In this document: piece by piece, positions 36,901-46,953 of the stretch
How positions within the stretch are numbered: the first letter of the stretch is position 1
Layout: the number at the start of each line of letters is the position of its first letter
From: Luteibacter jiangsuensis
GTDB lineage: Bacteria; Pseudomonadota; Gammaproteobacteria; Xanthomonadales; Rhodanobacteraceae
Direction of reading: 5' to 3'
Assembly: GCF_011742555.1 (NCBI RefSeq)
Contig: NZ_JAAQQR010000001.1
Location: forward strand, 774,495 to 838,494
DNA: 64,000 nt
The notes under the pieces: model-generated
Databases searched by the model: none
What the model saw: the letters and a program-made list of their open reading frames with translations, nothing else
Told to the model about the DNA's origin: nothing
Position numbers and translations under genes: made by a program

Positions 36901-38855
36901 ACCTGGCGCCAGCCGAGCTTCGCGCCCAGCACCAGCCGGTTGAAGCCGTCGTTTTCCGCGCTGCCACGCCAGATGTGTTCGAAGGCGTCTTCGAAGATCT
37001 TGCCGACCTGCTCCACCTCGAACGCGAGACGACCGACGGGCTGCACCTCGAAGTCCTGCACGAAAAGGTGTCCGTCGCCGAGCTTCACTTCGTACATGTG
37101 CTCGGTAAGCACGCGCAGGCCCAGGTTCTCCAGCTGCGGCATCACTTCGGACAGGGCAATGTCGGAACCCGAGCGGTAAACCTTGAAGCGCAGTTCTTCC
37201 GGGCGATGCGGCGGATGGTAGAACGACATGCTGATGGCGTCTGGACCATCCAGGCCGGCCAGTGCCCGCACGTCGGCGGCCGCCACTTCCGGCGACACCT
37301 CGTCCACATAGCCGGCCGGCAGCGCCTTGCCGTAGCGGTTGGCGAGGATGATGCCCTGCTGCTCGCCGACCAGTTCGACAAGCCGGTCGCGCAGTTCGTC
37401 GTACCAGTTGCGCGCGATCGACACGATCTGCGCTTCGATGGCAGCCGCATCGTAGACAGGGTGGTCGCCGATGCGCGGGCGCACTACCACGTGCAGGCGA
37501 ACCAGTGCGGCCTCGCCCATCAATACCGCCGAATCCACGTGTTCGCCGTGGAAGGCCTCGCGCAGCACGTTCTCTACGCGCTCGCGCACGCTTGTGTTGA
37601 AGCGGTCGCGCGGGATGTACACGATGCAGGAGAAAAACCGGCCGTAGCTGTCGCGGCGGATGAACAGGCGCGTGCGCGTGCGCTGGGCCAGCTCGAGCAG
37701 GCCCATGGCCAGTGCGTAAAGCTCGTCGGTGCTGCACTGGAACAGTTCGTCGCGCGGCAGCGTGTCGAGAATGTGGCGCAGCGCCTTGCCCGAGTGCGAA
37801 TCGCGCTTCAGGCCCGAGCGGTTCATCACCGCCTCGCACTTGTCGCGCACCAGCGGCACGTGCTGGGGGTGCGCCATGTAGGCGTTCGACGAAAACAGGC
37901 CCAGGAAGCGTTGCTCCGCGACGGGACGGCCCTGATCGTCGAACTTGAGCACGCCCACGTAATCCATGTAGCCGGGGCGGTGGATCGGCGAGCGTGCATT
38001 GGTCTTGGTGAGGATGATGGCGTCGGTGGCACCGGAGCGCGGCAGTTCGCTCGCGACCAGGGTACGCAACGAACGCGGTGCCAGCGAGCGCTCGGCAGCA
38101 CGCAGGATGCCAAGGCCCGAACCTTCGACGGTCTTCAGCACCTGGTCGCCCGCATCGGCCGCCACTTCGTACTCGCGGTAGCCCATGAAGGTGAAGTGGT
38201 TGTCCGCCACCCAGCGCAGGAACTCGGAGGCCTCGCTGACCTCCTCCGGGGTGTACGGCAGCGAACGCTTGCCCAGTTCGTCGGCGATTTCGACCATCTT
38301 GCCGCGCATGGCGCGCCAATCGTCCACGGCCTCGCGCACGTCGGCGAGCGAGGCTTCCACGTTCGCCTTCAGGGTGTCGAGTTCGGTTTCGTCGATGCGG
38401 TCGATCTCGAAACGCATGATCGATTCGGTGCGTTCGCCCGACCCCATGGATTCGAGCACGCCCGATGCCGACCGCACCACCGGCACCACCGGATGGATGA
38501 TGGCGTGGATGTCGGCATGCGAGGCCGCCACCATCGACACCGTGTCGACGAGGAACGGCATGTCGTCGGTCACCACCTCCACCACCGCGCGGGTGCCCGA
38601 CTGGCCCGGGTTGTACACGCGGACCTTCGCCTTTCCGGGCGTGCGCTCCCGCGCGAAGGCCAGCAGGTCGGCGATCAGCGCGGCCCAGCGCTCAGGCGCA
38701 TGCAGCGCATGGTCGGCAGGGGCGATCCGCTCGAAGAAGGCTTCGATAAAAAAGCGCGCCTCGTTGAGGCGCTCCGCGGGGTAGTCGAGCTTTTTCAGTT
38801 CATCGAAGACAACGGCGTGGAACGGGCCGTTTTCGGCAGCGCGAATCGCATTCAT
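33936..38855 (-). CDS. gdhB: NAD-specific glutamate dehydrogenase, large (GDH-180) class
   Basis: This 1639-residue protein deaminates glutamate to 2-oxoglutarate with NAD+ and feeds amino-acid carbon to the TCA cycle. The N-terminal half (about 1-700) is the regulatory region with ACT-like segments. The catalytic part (about 790-1300) has [20 protein letters not shown], the Lys-containing [55 protein letters not shown] and [20 protein letters not shown]. A C-terminal helical region follows. The ATG at 38855 ([12 protein letters not shown]) is preferred over one 24 codons upstream because it is the family start. Size matches the roughly 1600-residue class. It is transcribed away from the RND operon. 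Confidence 0.95.
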   Translation of the reverse strand: [1639 protein letters not shown]

Positions 38856-39300
38856 GGGCGGATTATCGATGTGGGGAGGACGGAAATCTGTGAAAGCATA
38901 GCTCCCACGGGCGTCATGTAGCCACACCGAAAGATGATGCGCGTTGGCGTTTTTTCACTGCATCGCCGCAACGGAATGCACCCGACGGCCGAATGGATCG
39001 ATACCGTCGAACGAGGGGAACGTGTGCGTTGCACCAATTCGCGTGCGAATGGGTAAACAACCCGTTGACGTTGCGTCACCGGAGATTCTAAACTGGACGG
39101 TATACTTACGTGCTGAATCATGCACACGGCCGCGTCGAGGGCTTGGCGCGCCACGGGCGTCCTTTAGGCACACGCAAGAGGCCGGAAGGCACGTGACGGG
39201 TGGGCGGGACACACAGTAACTGTAAGCATGCCTGCGAGCAGCACCTTTCGGGTGCGGCAGCGCGAACGAACAAGAAACCTGGAAAAGGAACGAAGTTCTC
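38856..39300. other. 445-bp divergent intergenic region between gdhB and the RND pump operon
   Basis: No credible gene is seen. The region is noticeably more AT-rich than its surroundings and contains a sigma70-like promoter for the pump (39065-39094). No regulator gene of the TetR or LysR kind is encoded beside the pump. Confidence 0.7.
39065..39094 (+). promoter_or_regulatory. Predicted sigma70 promoter of the RND pump operon
   Basis: TTGACG (39065-39070) and TAAACT (39089-39094) are separated by 18 bp. The short near-palindrome GTATAC lies just downstream (39100-39105) and could be part of an operator. Confidence 0.45.
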
Positions 39301-40524
39301 ATGACTCCCCTGCCCCTGCGCTCGTCCCTGCTGGCCCTCGGCCTCGCCGCGGCGCTTGCCGCCTGCCACAAGCAGGAAGCCCCGCAGCAGCCGCCTCCGC
39401 CCGAGGTAGGCGTCATCACCGCACAACCCCAGGACGCGCCGCTGGTCCAGGACCAGGTGGGCCGCCTGTCCGCCTACCGCACGGCCGATGTGCGCGCCCG
39501 CGTGCCCGGCATCCTCCTGCATCGCCTTTATGAGGAAGGCTCGGACGTCAAGGCCGGCCAGAAGCTGTTCCAGATCGACCCTCAGCCGCTCAAGGCGGAA
39601 CTCGACGCGCAGCTCGCCAACCTCGCCTCCACCCGCGCCTCGGCCGTCAACGCCAAGGCCCAGGCCGACCGTGCCCGTGGCCTGATCGGGAAGAACTACG
39701 TGTCCCGGCAAGACCTCGACACCGCCGAGGCGAACGAGCGCACGGCCAACGCCGCCGTGAAGCAAGCCCAGGCCAACGCCGAAGCGGCCCGCATCAACCT
39801 CGGGTTCACCGACGTGGTGTCGCCGATCGACGGCCGCGCCGGCCAGCAGCAGGTGACCGAGGGCGCCCTGGTGGGACAGGGCGACACCACCCTGCTCACC
39901 CGGGTGGACCAGATCGACAAGCTGTACGTGAACTTCAGCGTCTCGGTTTCCGACCTCGACGCCATGCGCCGCGCCGCGGCCGCCGGTGCCGCCACGCTGT
40001 CGCCGACGGACAAGGCCACCGTGAACATCCAACTCCCGGACGGCACGCCCTACGACAAGCAGGGCACCCTCGACTTCTCGTCGGCCACCGTGAACCCGCA
40101 GACGGGCACGGTGAACCTGCGTGCGCTGCTCGAGAATCCCGACGAACGCCTGCTGCCCGGCCAGTTCGTGACGGTGAAGGCCACGCTCGGCGACCTGCAC
40201 AACGTGTTCCTCGTGCCGCAGGAGGCCGTGCTCCGCGACGCCAACGACGCCTATGTACTGGTCGTCGGCGAAGGCCACACCAAGGACCCGAAGACCGGCG
40301 CCGACGTCAAGGTGCCCTCCGCCGCCCTGCGTCGCCCCATCAAGGCCGATCGCCTCAGCGGTTCCAATTGGGTGGTCACCGGCGGCTTGAAGCCCGGCGA
40401 CCAGATCATTGTCCAGGGCCTGCCGAAGGCGAGGGAAAACGCGCCCGTGAAGGCGTCCCCCGCCCAGGCCGCCCCGGCGGCAGCCGCCGGCCCCGGTGCC
40501 GACGCCTCCGCCGGCAAGCAGTAA
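39301..40524 (+). CDS. RND efflux periplasmic adaptor (AcrA/MexA type)
   Basis: This 407-residue membrane-fusion lipoprotein links an RND pump to an outer-membrane channel. The signal peptide ends in LAAALAAC, with lipidation expected at Cys21. Domains in order are the first barrel-sandwich half (VRARVPGILLHRLYEEGSDV, then LFQIDPQPLKAEL), the alpha-hairpin with Ala/Gln-rich coiled coil (about 95-165), the second lipoyl half (INLGFTDVVSPIDGRAGQQQ), a beta-barrel (NLRALLENPDERLLPGQFVT) and the membrane-proximal C-terminus. An Ala/Pro-rich tail ends the protein. AAGGA sits 9 bp before the start. The permease gene follows after 12 bp. Confidence 0.94.
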   Translation: MTPLPLRSSLLALGLAAALAACHKQEAPQQPPPPEVGVITAQPQDAPLVQDQVGRLSAYRTADVRARVPGILLHRLYEEGSDVKAGQKLFQIDPQPLKAELDAQLANLASTRASAVNAKAQADRARGLIGKNYVSRQDLDTAEANERTANAAVKQAQANAEAARINLGFTDVVSPIDGRAGQQQVTEGALVGQGDTTLLTRVDQIDKLYVNFSVSVSDLDAMRRAAAAGAATLSPTDKATVNIQLPDGTPYDKQGTLDFSSATVNPQTGTVNLRALLENPDERLLPGQFVTVKATLGDLHNVFLVPQEAVLRDANDAYVLVVGEGHTKDPKTGADVKVPSAALRRPIKADRLSGSNWVVTGGLKPGDQIIVQGLPKARENAPVKASPAQAAPAAAAGPGADASAGKQ

Positions 40525-40536
40525 AAGGAAACCGAC

Positions 40537-43500
40537 ATGCCGAGTTTCTTCATCGACCGCCCCATCTTCGCGTGGGTGGTGGCGATCCTGATCAGCCTGT
40601 GCGGCACGATCTCCCTGCTCAACATGGGTATCGAGTCGTATCCCAACATCGCCCCGCCGCAGGTCGTCGTCACGGCGACCTATCCGGGTGCGAGTGCGGA
40701 CACGACCGAGAAGACCGTGACGCAGGTCATCGAGCAGCAGCTGACGGGTATCGACCACCTGCTCTACTTCTCGTCGGCCTCCAGCTCCAGCGGCACGGCG
40801 ACCGTCACGCTTACCTTCGAAACCGGTACGGATCCGGACATCGCCCAGGTGCAGGTGCAGAACAAGGTGTCGCTCGCCACGCCGCGCCTGCCGTCGGAAG
40901 TGACGCAGCAGGGTGTCGTGGTGGCGAAGTCCAACCCGGACTTCCTGATGTTCATCGCGCTCACCTCGACCAACCCGGCGATCGACGGTAATCGTCTGAC
41001 CGACATCGTGTCGTCGCAGGTGCTGGACCAGATCGCGCGTATCCCCGGTGTGGGCAATACGCGGCAGCTGGGCGCGGAATACGCCATGCGCATCTGGCTG
41101 AACCCGGACAAGCTGCGCGGCTACGGGCTGTCCGCAACGGACCTGCGCAATGCGCTCAGCACGCAGAACGTGCAGTTCGCCGCAGGCTCCATCGGTACCG
41201 ACCCGGCCGTGAACGGCCAGGGCTTCAGCGCCACCGTCTCGGCGGAAGGTCGCTTCACCACGCCCGAGCAGTTCTCCGACATCATCCTGCGCGCCAACAA
41301 CGACGGCACCGTGGTGCGCCTGAAGGACGTGGCCCGCGTTGAGCTGGGCCCGCAGAACTACGGCTTCAACGCCCAGTGGAACGGCACGGCCACGGGTTCG
41401 TTCGGCGTGCAGTTGCTGCCCGGCGCGAACGCGCTGGACGTGGCGAACGCCGTGCGCGCCAAGATGGATGAACTGTCCAGGAGCTTCCCCGACGGCGTGA
41501 CCTGGTTCGCTCCGTACGACACCACGAAGTTCGTGACCATCTCGATCGAGGAAGTGGTGCACACGCTGGTGGAGGCGATCATCCTCGTCTTCCTCGTGAT
41601 GCTGCTGTTCCTGCAGAACTTCCGCGCCACGATCATTCCGACCCTGGTCATCCCGGTGGCCCTGCTCGGCACCTTCCTGGGTCTGTCGCCGCTCGGCTTC
41701 ACGATCAACCAGCTGACGCTGTTCGGCATGGTGCTCGCGATCGGTATCGTCGTGGACGATGCCATCGTGGTGATCGAGAACGTCGAGCGCATCATGTCCG
41801 AGGAAGGACTCTCGCCGAAGGAAGCCACGCGCAAGGCCATGGGCCAGATCACCGGCGCGGTGATCGCGATCACCGTGGTGCTGGCGGCCGTGTTCGTGCC
41901 TTCGGCGCTGCAGCCCGGCGCCTCCGGCATCATCTACAAGCAGTTCGCGCTGACGATCGCGGTGTCGATGGGCTTCTCCGCCTTCCTCGCGCTGTCGTTC
42001 ACGCCGGCCCTGTGCGCCACGATCCTCCGGCACGAGCACGGCGAAAAGAAGAACATCGTCTATCGCAAGTTCAACCAGGTGTTCGACTGGGTGACGCACA
42101 CCTACTCCGGCCACGTGGGCGGCGCCGTGCGCCACGCCCCCCGCTGGATGGTGGTGTTCGTGCTGATCGCGGTGGTGTGCGGCTTCCTGTTCGTGCGCCT
42201 TCCGACCAGCTTCGTGCCCGACGAGGACCAGGGCTACGCGCTGGCGATCGTGCAGCTGCCGCCGGGCTCCAGCATTGCCCGTACCGAGAAGGTGATGGCC
42301 CAGCAGCGCGCGATCCTGCTTAAGGATCCGGCGGTGGACGGCGTCTTCCAGATCTCCGGCTTCAGCTTCGTGGGCCAGGGCGAGAACGTGGGCATGACCT
42401 TCATTCGCCTGAAGGACTGGGGCGACCGCGACATGACGGCCACGGAATTCATCCAGCAGGCGAACGGCAAGATGCAGGCCGTGCGCGACGCCACGATCTT
42501 CGTGGTGAACCTGCCTACGATCCGCGGCCTGTCGCAGTTCGGCGGTATCGACATGTACCTGCAGGCGCGCGCCGGCCAGTCCCGCGACCAGCTGACCCAG
42601 GCCCGCAACATCCTGCTCGGCGCCGCCGCGCAGAACAGCGCGCTGGTGGGCGTGCGTCCGAACACGCTGGAAGACGCACCGCTGCTGCAGCTGCACGTGG
42701 ACCGTACGCAAGCCCAGACGATGGGCCTGTCGGTCAGCGACATCTATACCGCCATCCAGCTCACCCTGGCGCCGGTGTACGTCAACGACTTCTCGTACGA
42801 AGGCCGCGTGAAGCGCGTGATGCTGCAGGCCGATGCGCCGTATCGCATGGGCACCGACGCGTTCTCGCACATCTTCACTCCGAGCACGCTCGCCGCGGCC
42901 TCGTCGGGCACGTCGGCAGACAGCACGAACGTGGCCAGTACCACCTCGTCGGTGGACAACGCCATGATTCCGCTGTCCACCGTGGTGGACTCGAAATGGA
43001 CGATCGCGGCCCCCACGCTGAACCGCTACAACGGCTACTCGGCGGTGGAAATCGTGGGTAACCAGGCGCCGGGGTATTCCACCGGCCAGGCCATGCAGAT
43101 CGTCGAAGGCATCGTCAACGACAAGCTGCCCAAGGGCTTCGGTTACGACTGGACGGGCCAGTCGTACCAGGAAATCCTTTCGGGCAACTCGTCGACCATG
43201 CTGCTCGCGCTGTCGGTGGTGATCGTGTTCCTCTGCCTGGCCGCCCTCTACGAGAGCTGGTCCATTCCCGTCTCCGTGCTGCTGGTGGTGCCGCTGGGCA
43301 TCCTGGGTACGGTGGTGTTCTCGATGCTGCGCGGCCTGCCGAACGACATCTACTTCAAGATCGGCATGATCACCGTCATCGGTCTGGCGGCGAAGAACGC
43401 GATCCTGATCGTGGAATTCGCGGTGGAGCAGCAGCAGGCCGGCAAGACGCTGCGCGACGGCGTAGTCGAGGCCGCCCGCCTGCGACTCCGCCCCATCCTG

Positions 43501-43866
43501 ATGACCTCGCTGGCCTTCATCCTCGGCGTGTTCCCGCTGGCGATCTCCACCGGCGCGGGTGCGAACTCCCGCCACGCGATCGGCACGGGCGTTATCGGCG
43601 GCATGCTGTTCGCCACGTTCCTCGGCCTGCTGCTGATTCCGGTGTTCTACGTGTCGGTACGCCGCATGCTCGGCGACAAGCTGGACGAGGTGTCGCACCT
43701 CGGCCACCACGGCGACGACCCGGACGGCGGCGGCCATGGCCCGCACGGCGGCAACGGTCCGCAGGGTGGCGGCAACCCGTCGACGAACGTCGGCCCGCAC
43801 GCCCCGAACGTCGGCGACGTGCGCGCCTTCGACTCGGACCCAAGACGGGGCATCGACCGCCCGTAA
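40537..43866 (+). CDS. RND efflux permease (AcrB/MexB, HAE1 family)
   Basis: This 1109-residue inner-membrane drug:proton antiporter has twelve membrane segments and two large periplasmic loops. The proton-relay pair is in GIVVDDAIVVIENVERIMSE. The N-terminus MPSFFIDRPIFAWVVAIL and the substrate-domain segments SSASSSSGTATVTLTFETGT and FVPDEDQGYALAIVQLPPGS are typical of HAE1 pumps. The C-terminal VRRMLGDK is the usual end point. Here about 50 extra residues rich in Gly, His and Pro follow (GGGHGPHGGNGPQGGG), facing the cytoplasm. No outer-membrane channel gene follows, so a TolC or OprM encoded elsewhere must be used. A terminator ends the operon. Confidence 0.95.
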   Translation: MPSFFIDRPIFAWVVAILISLCGTISLLNMGIESYPNIAPPQVVVTATYPGASADTTEKTVTQVIEQQLTGIDHLLYFSSASSSSGTATVTLTFETGTDPDIAQVQVQNKVSLATPRLPSEVTQQGVVVAKSNPDFLMFIALTSTNPAIDGNRLTDIVSSQVLDQIARIPGVGNTRQLGAEYAMRIWLNPDKLRGYGLSATDLRNALSTQNVQFAAGSIGTDPAVNGQGFSATVSAEGRFTTPEQFSDIILRANNDGTVVRLKDVARVELGPQNYGFNAQWNGTATGSFGVQLLPGANALDVANAVRAKMDELSRSFPDGVTWFAPYDTTKFVTISIEEVVHTLVEAIILVFLVMLLFLQNFRATIIPTLVIPVALLGTFLGLSPLGFTINQLTLFGMVLAIGIVVDDAIVVIENVERIMSEEGLSPKEATRKAMGQITGAVIAITVVLAAVFVPSALQPGASGIIYKQFALTIAVSMGFSAFLALSFTPALCATILRHEHGEKKNIVYRKFNQVFDWVTHTYSGHVGGAVRHAPRWMVVFVLIAVVCGFLFVRLPTSFVPDEDQGYALAIVQLPPGSSIARTEKVMAQQRAILLKDPAVDGVFQISGFSFVGQGENVGMTFIRLKDWGDRDMTATEFIQQANGKMQAVRDATIFVVNLPTIRGLSQFGGIDMYLQARAGQSRDQLTQARNILLGAAAQNSALVGVRPNTLEDAPLLQLHVDRTQAQTMGLSVSDIYTAIQLTLAPVYVNDFSYEGRVKRVMLQADAPYRMGTDAFSHIFTPSTLAAASSGTSADSTNVASTTSSVDNAMIPLSTVVDSKWTIAAPTLNRYNGYSAVEIVGNQAPGYSTGQAMQIVEGIVNDKLPKGFGYDWTGQSYQEILSGNSSTMLLALSVVIVFLCLAALYESWSIPVSVLLVVPLGILGTVVFSMLRGLPNDIYFKIGMITVIGLAAKNAILIVEFAVEQQQAGKTLRDGVVEAARLRLRPILMTSLAFILGVFPLAISTGAGANSRHAIGTGVIGGMLFATFLGLLLIPVFYVSVRRMLGDKLDEVSHLGHHGDDPDGGGHGPHGGNGPQGGGNPSTNVGPHAPNVGDVRAFDSDPRRGIDRP

Positions 43867-43872
43867 CGAAAA

Positions 43873-43899
43873 AGCCCGGCGCAAGCCGGGCTTTTTTTT
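43873..43899 (+). terminator. Rho-independent terminator of the RND operon
   Basis: The 8-bp stem AGCCCGGC/GCCGGGCT with a GCAA loop is followed by a run of seven more T residues, 7 bp after the permease stop. Confidence 0.95.
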
Positions 43900-43918
43900 G
43901 GTTCATCGCGCCGCTCTT

Positions 43919-44001
43919 TGTGGGAGCCGCTTCAGCGGCGATGGGTGCTCGCGGCAAGCTTGCCCGCTGCCGCGGGATCGCCGGCGAAGCCGGCTCCCAC
44001 A
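43919..44001. repeat. REP-like palindrome, family 1, copy 3
   Basis: An 83-bp copy in the same orientation as the 31815 element lies between the convergent RND permease and VOC genes, just past the terminator. Confidence 0.92.
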
Positions 44002-44064
44002 AAGCGTTGACCGTTCGTACGTCGTATCGGCCGCGAATTGCTTGGGTTCTACGGCGTGGCTCTT

Positions 44065-44493
44065 TTACGCCTTGTCGTGATCCGGGTTGCTCAGGCCTCT
44101 ATGGACCAGCGACTGCCCGTGGAACACCGCTTCGATGTTATGGCCATCGGGGTCGAGTACGAACGCGCCGTAATAGCCTTCGTGATAGTGCGAGCGCGGA
44201 CCGGGCGGGCCGTTGTCGCGGCCGCCGGCGGCGAGGGCCGCTTCATGGAAGGCGCGGACGAGTTGCTGCGAGGCGACCCGGAACGCGACGTGCACCGGCG
44301 GGCGATTCGGTTCGCCCTTGGAAATCCAGAAGTCGGGCTTGCCCCCTTCGCCGAAGCCGGCGGTATCGGTACGGCCGGTGACATTCGCGGGGAGAACGGC
44401 GAGCAGTTCGTAGTGGATGGCGGCCAGCGCAGCCTCGTAGAACCGCTTGCTGCGCTCGAAGTCGCTGACGGTGACGCCGGTGTGATCGATCAT
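44065..44493 (-). CDS. VOC-family (glyoxalase/bleomycin-resistance-like) protein
   Basis: This 142-residue protein has the paired beta-alpha-beta-beta-beta modules of the vicinal oxygen chelate fold: IDHTGVTVSDFERSKRFYEA at the N-terminus, VHVAFRVASQQLVRAFHEAA in the middle and YYGAFVLDPDGHNIEAVFHG at the end. His at the first strand, His in HVAF and Glu in IEAVFH are candidate metal ligands. The start at 44493 is preferred because GGGGAG lies 5 bp upstream; an ATG at 44511 is possible. Substrate unknown. Confidence 0.87.
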   Translation of the reverse strand: MIDHTGVTVSDFERSKRFYEAALAAIHYELLAVLPANVTGRTDTAGFGEGGKPDFWISKGEPNRPPVHVAFRVASQQLVRAFHEAALAAGGRDNGPPGPRSHYHEGYYGAFVLDPDGHNIEAVFHGQSLVHRGLSNPDHDKA

Positions 44494-44529
44494 GGAAGCT
44501 CCCCAGGGCAAGGCCGAGGGGTGAGCTTA

Positions 44530-44636
44530 GTAGGAGCGCGCCCTGCGCGCGACATGTTTTCGGACCTGTCCTCGAGCTGGCGCGCCAGCTCCTGGGCATG
44601 GCCTCAAAACATGTCGCGCGCAGGGCGTGCTCCTAC
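44530..44636. repeat. REP-like inverted repeat, family 2, copy 2
   Basis: A 107-bp element nearly identical to that at 26022-26128 begins GTAGGAGCGCGCCCTGCGCG and ends with AGGGCGTGCTCCTAC. A central GAGCTGGCGCGCCAGCTC pairs with itself. It separates two genes read on the reverse strand. Confidence 0.9.
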
Positions 44637-44678
44637 AACGGCACGACGTCAAGACACGTCGCGCACCACGGGCTTCGC

Positions 44679-45839
<1,161 letters not shown>

Positions 45840-45984
45840 GGGTGGTCCTCTGGCCACCCGGACGGGCGGCTGTCTTGGGGTGGAGACAAGCCCGCCATTC
45901 TAACGGTCGTTTGCCGGCTTGCCGCCGTGCACTGCAACATGCGGCCTTGACGGCCGTGCATGCTGCCCGCATCCTACGTATCTC

Positions 45985-45998
45985 TATATCGCGATATA
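45985..45998. promoter_or_regulatory. Palindromic operator candidate before the ArsR-methyltransferase gene
   Basis: TATATCGCGATATA is a perfect 14-bp palindrome, strikingly AT-rich for this genome, ending 10 bp before the ATG at 46009 and abutting the AAGGA ribosome site. Its place suggests autoregulation by the ArsR-type protein encoded immediately downstream. Confidence 0.55.
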
Positions 45999-46008
45999 AG
46001 GATGTTGG

Positions 46009-46953
46009 ATGGATCTGTCCACGGCCTCCACGGCGCTACGGCTCCTGGCCGATCCCACCCGTGTCCGCCTTCTCGCCCTGCTGGACCGCGAGGAGCTGAC
46101 CGTGGCGGAACTGGCTGCCGTCCTGCACCTGGCCCAGCCGCGCGTGTCCACCCATCTGGCCAAGCTCAAGGAAGCGGAGCTGGTGCGCGACCGGCGTGCC
46201 GGCGTGTCGGCCTATTACCGTGCCAATGCGGAAGCCGATCCGACGCTCGCGGCGTTGGTGGCCTCCCTCCGCGACACGCTGAGCGACGCCCTCCTGCGCG
46301 AGGACGCCGAGCGCCTGCCCACCGTGCTGGCGCAGCGCGCACGCGCCGAAGGCTGGGCCGACACCGTGGCCGGCGACATGGAACGCCACTACTCCCCGGG
46401 CCGCACATGGGAAACGCTGGCGCGCTCCCTCCTCCAGCTGCTCACCACGGGCGACGTCCTCGACATCGCCTCCGGCGACGGCGTCACGGCAGAACTGCTG
46501 GCACCGCATGCGCATTCCATCGTCTGCATCGACAGCTCCGAACGCGTGGTCGAGGCGGCGCGGCAGCGGCTTTCCGGCTTCGCGAATGTCGATGTGCGCA
46601 CGGGCGACATGCATGCGCTCGACCTGGGCGACCGTCGGTTCGACCTTGTGCTGCTGCTGCACGCCCTTACCTACTCGACCGACCCGCAGAAGGTGTTCGC
46701 CGAGGTAGCCCGGGTGCTGAAGCCGGGCGGCCGGGTGCTCGCGTCCACGCTGGGCGAACACGACCACCGCGCGGTCGTCGAGCCGTTCGATCACCGCAAC
46801 CTCGGATTCACCTGCGACGCCCTCGCCGCCATGGCAACGAACGCGGGCCTGCAGGTGGTCAGTTGCGAACGCCTGAGCCGCGAGCGCCGCGCGCCCCATT
46901 TCGAAGTCATCAGCCTGCTTGCCCGCAAGCCTTCCACGGAGGATGCACCATGA
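46009..46953 (+). CDS. ArsR-family regulator fused to a SAM-dependent methyltransferase domain
   Basis: This 314-residue protein has an N-terminal winged helix (about 1-90; [39 protein letters not shown] as the recognition helix) and a C-terminal class I methyltransferase domain. The latter has [15 protein letters not shown] as motif [21 protein letters not shown] and [14 protein letters not shown]. The Cys ligands of metal-sensing ArsR proteins (ELCVCDL) are absent; the site reads ELTVAEL. It precedes split metH with a 4-bp overlap, so it probably regulates, or reports SAM/SAH state to, the methionine cycle. ArsR-type regulators of methionine genes (SahR) are known in proteobacteria; equating this fusion with SahR is inference. 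Confidence 0.9.
   Translation: MDLSTASTALRLLADPTRVRLLALLDREELTVAELAAVLHLAQPRVSTHLAKLKEAELVRDRRAGVSAYYRANAEADPTLAALVASLRDTLSDALLREDAERLPTVLAQRARAEGWADTVAGDMERHYSPGRTWETLARSLLQLLTTGDVLDIASGDGVTAELLAPHAHSIVCIDSSERVVEAARQRLSGFANVDVRTGDMHALDLGDRRFDLVLLLHALTYSTDPQKVFAEVARVLKPGGRVLASTLGEHDHRAVVEPFDHRNLGFTCDALAAMATNAGLQVVSCERLSRERRAPHFEVISLLARKPSTEDAP

Noticed and set aside
34137..38921. A 1594-codon open frame on the forward strand opposite gdhB
   Set aside because: It is the antisense shadow of the glutamate dehydrogenase gene in GC-rich DNA; the translation shows no family and gdhB is certain.
39118..43884. A 1588-codon open frame on the reverse strand opposite the RND genes
   Set aside because: It mirrors the codon bias of the adaptor and permease genes, spans both of them and the gap, and its translation is low-complexity Arg/His/Gly with no domain.
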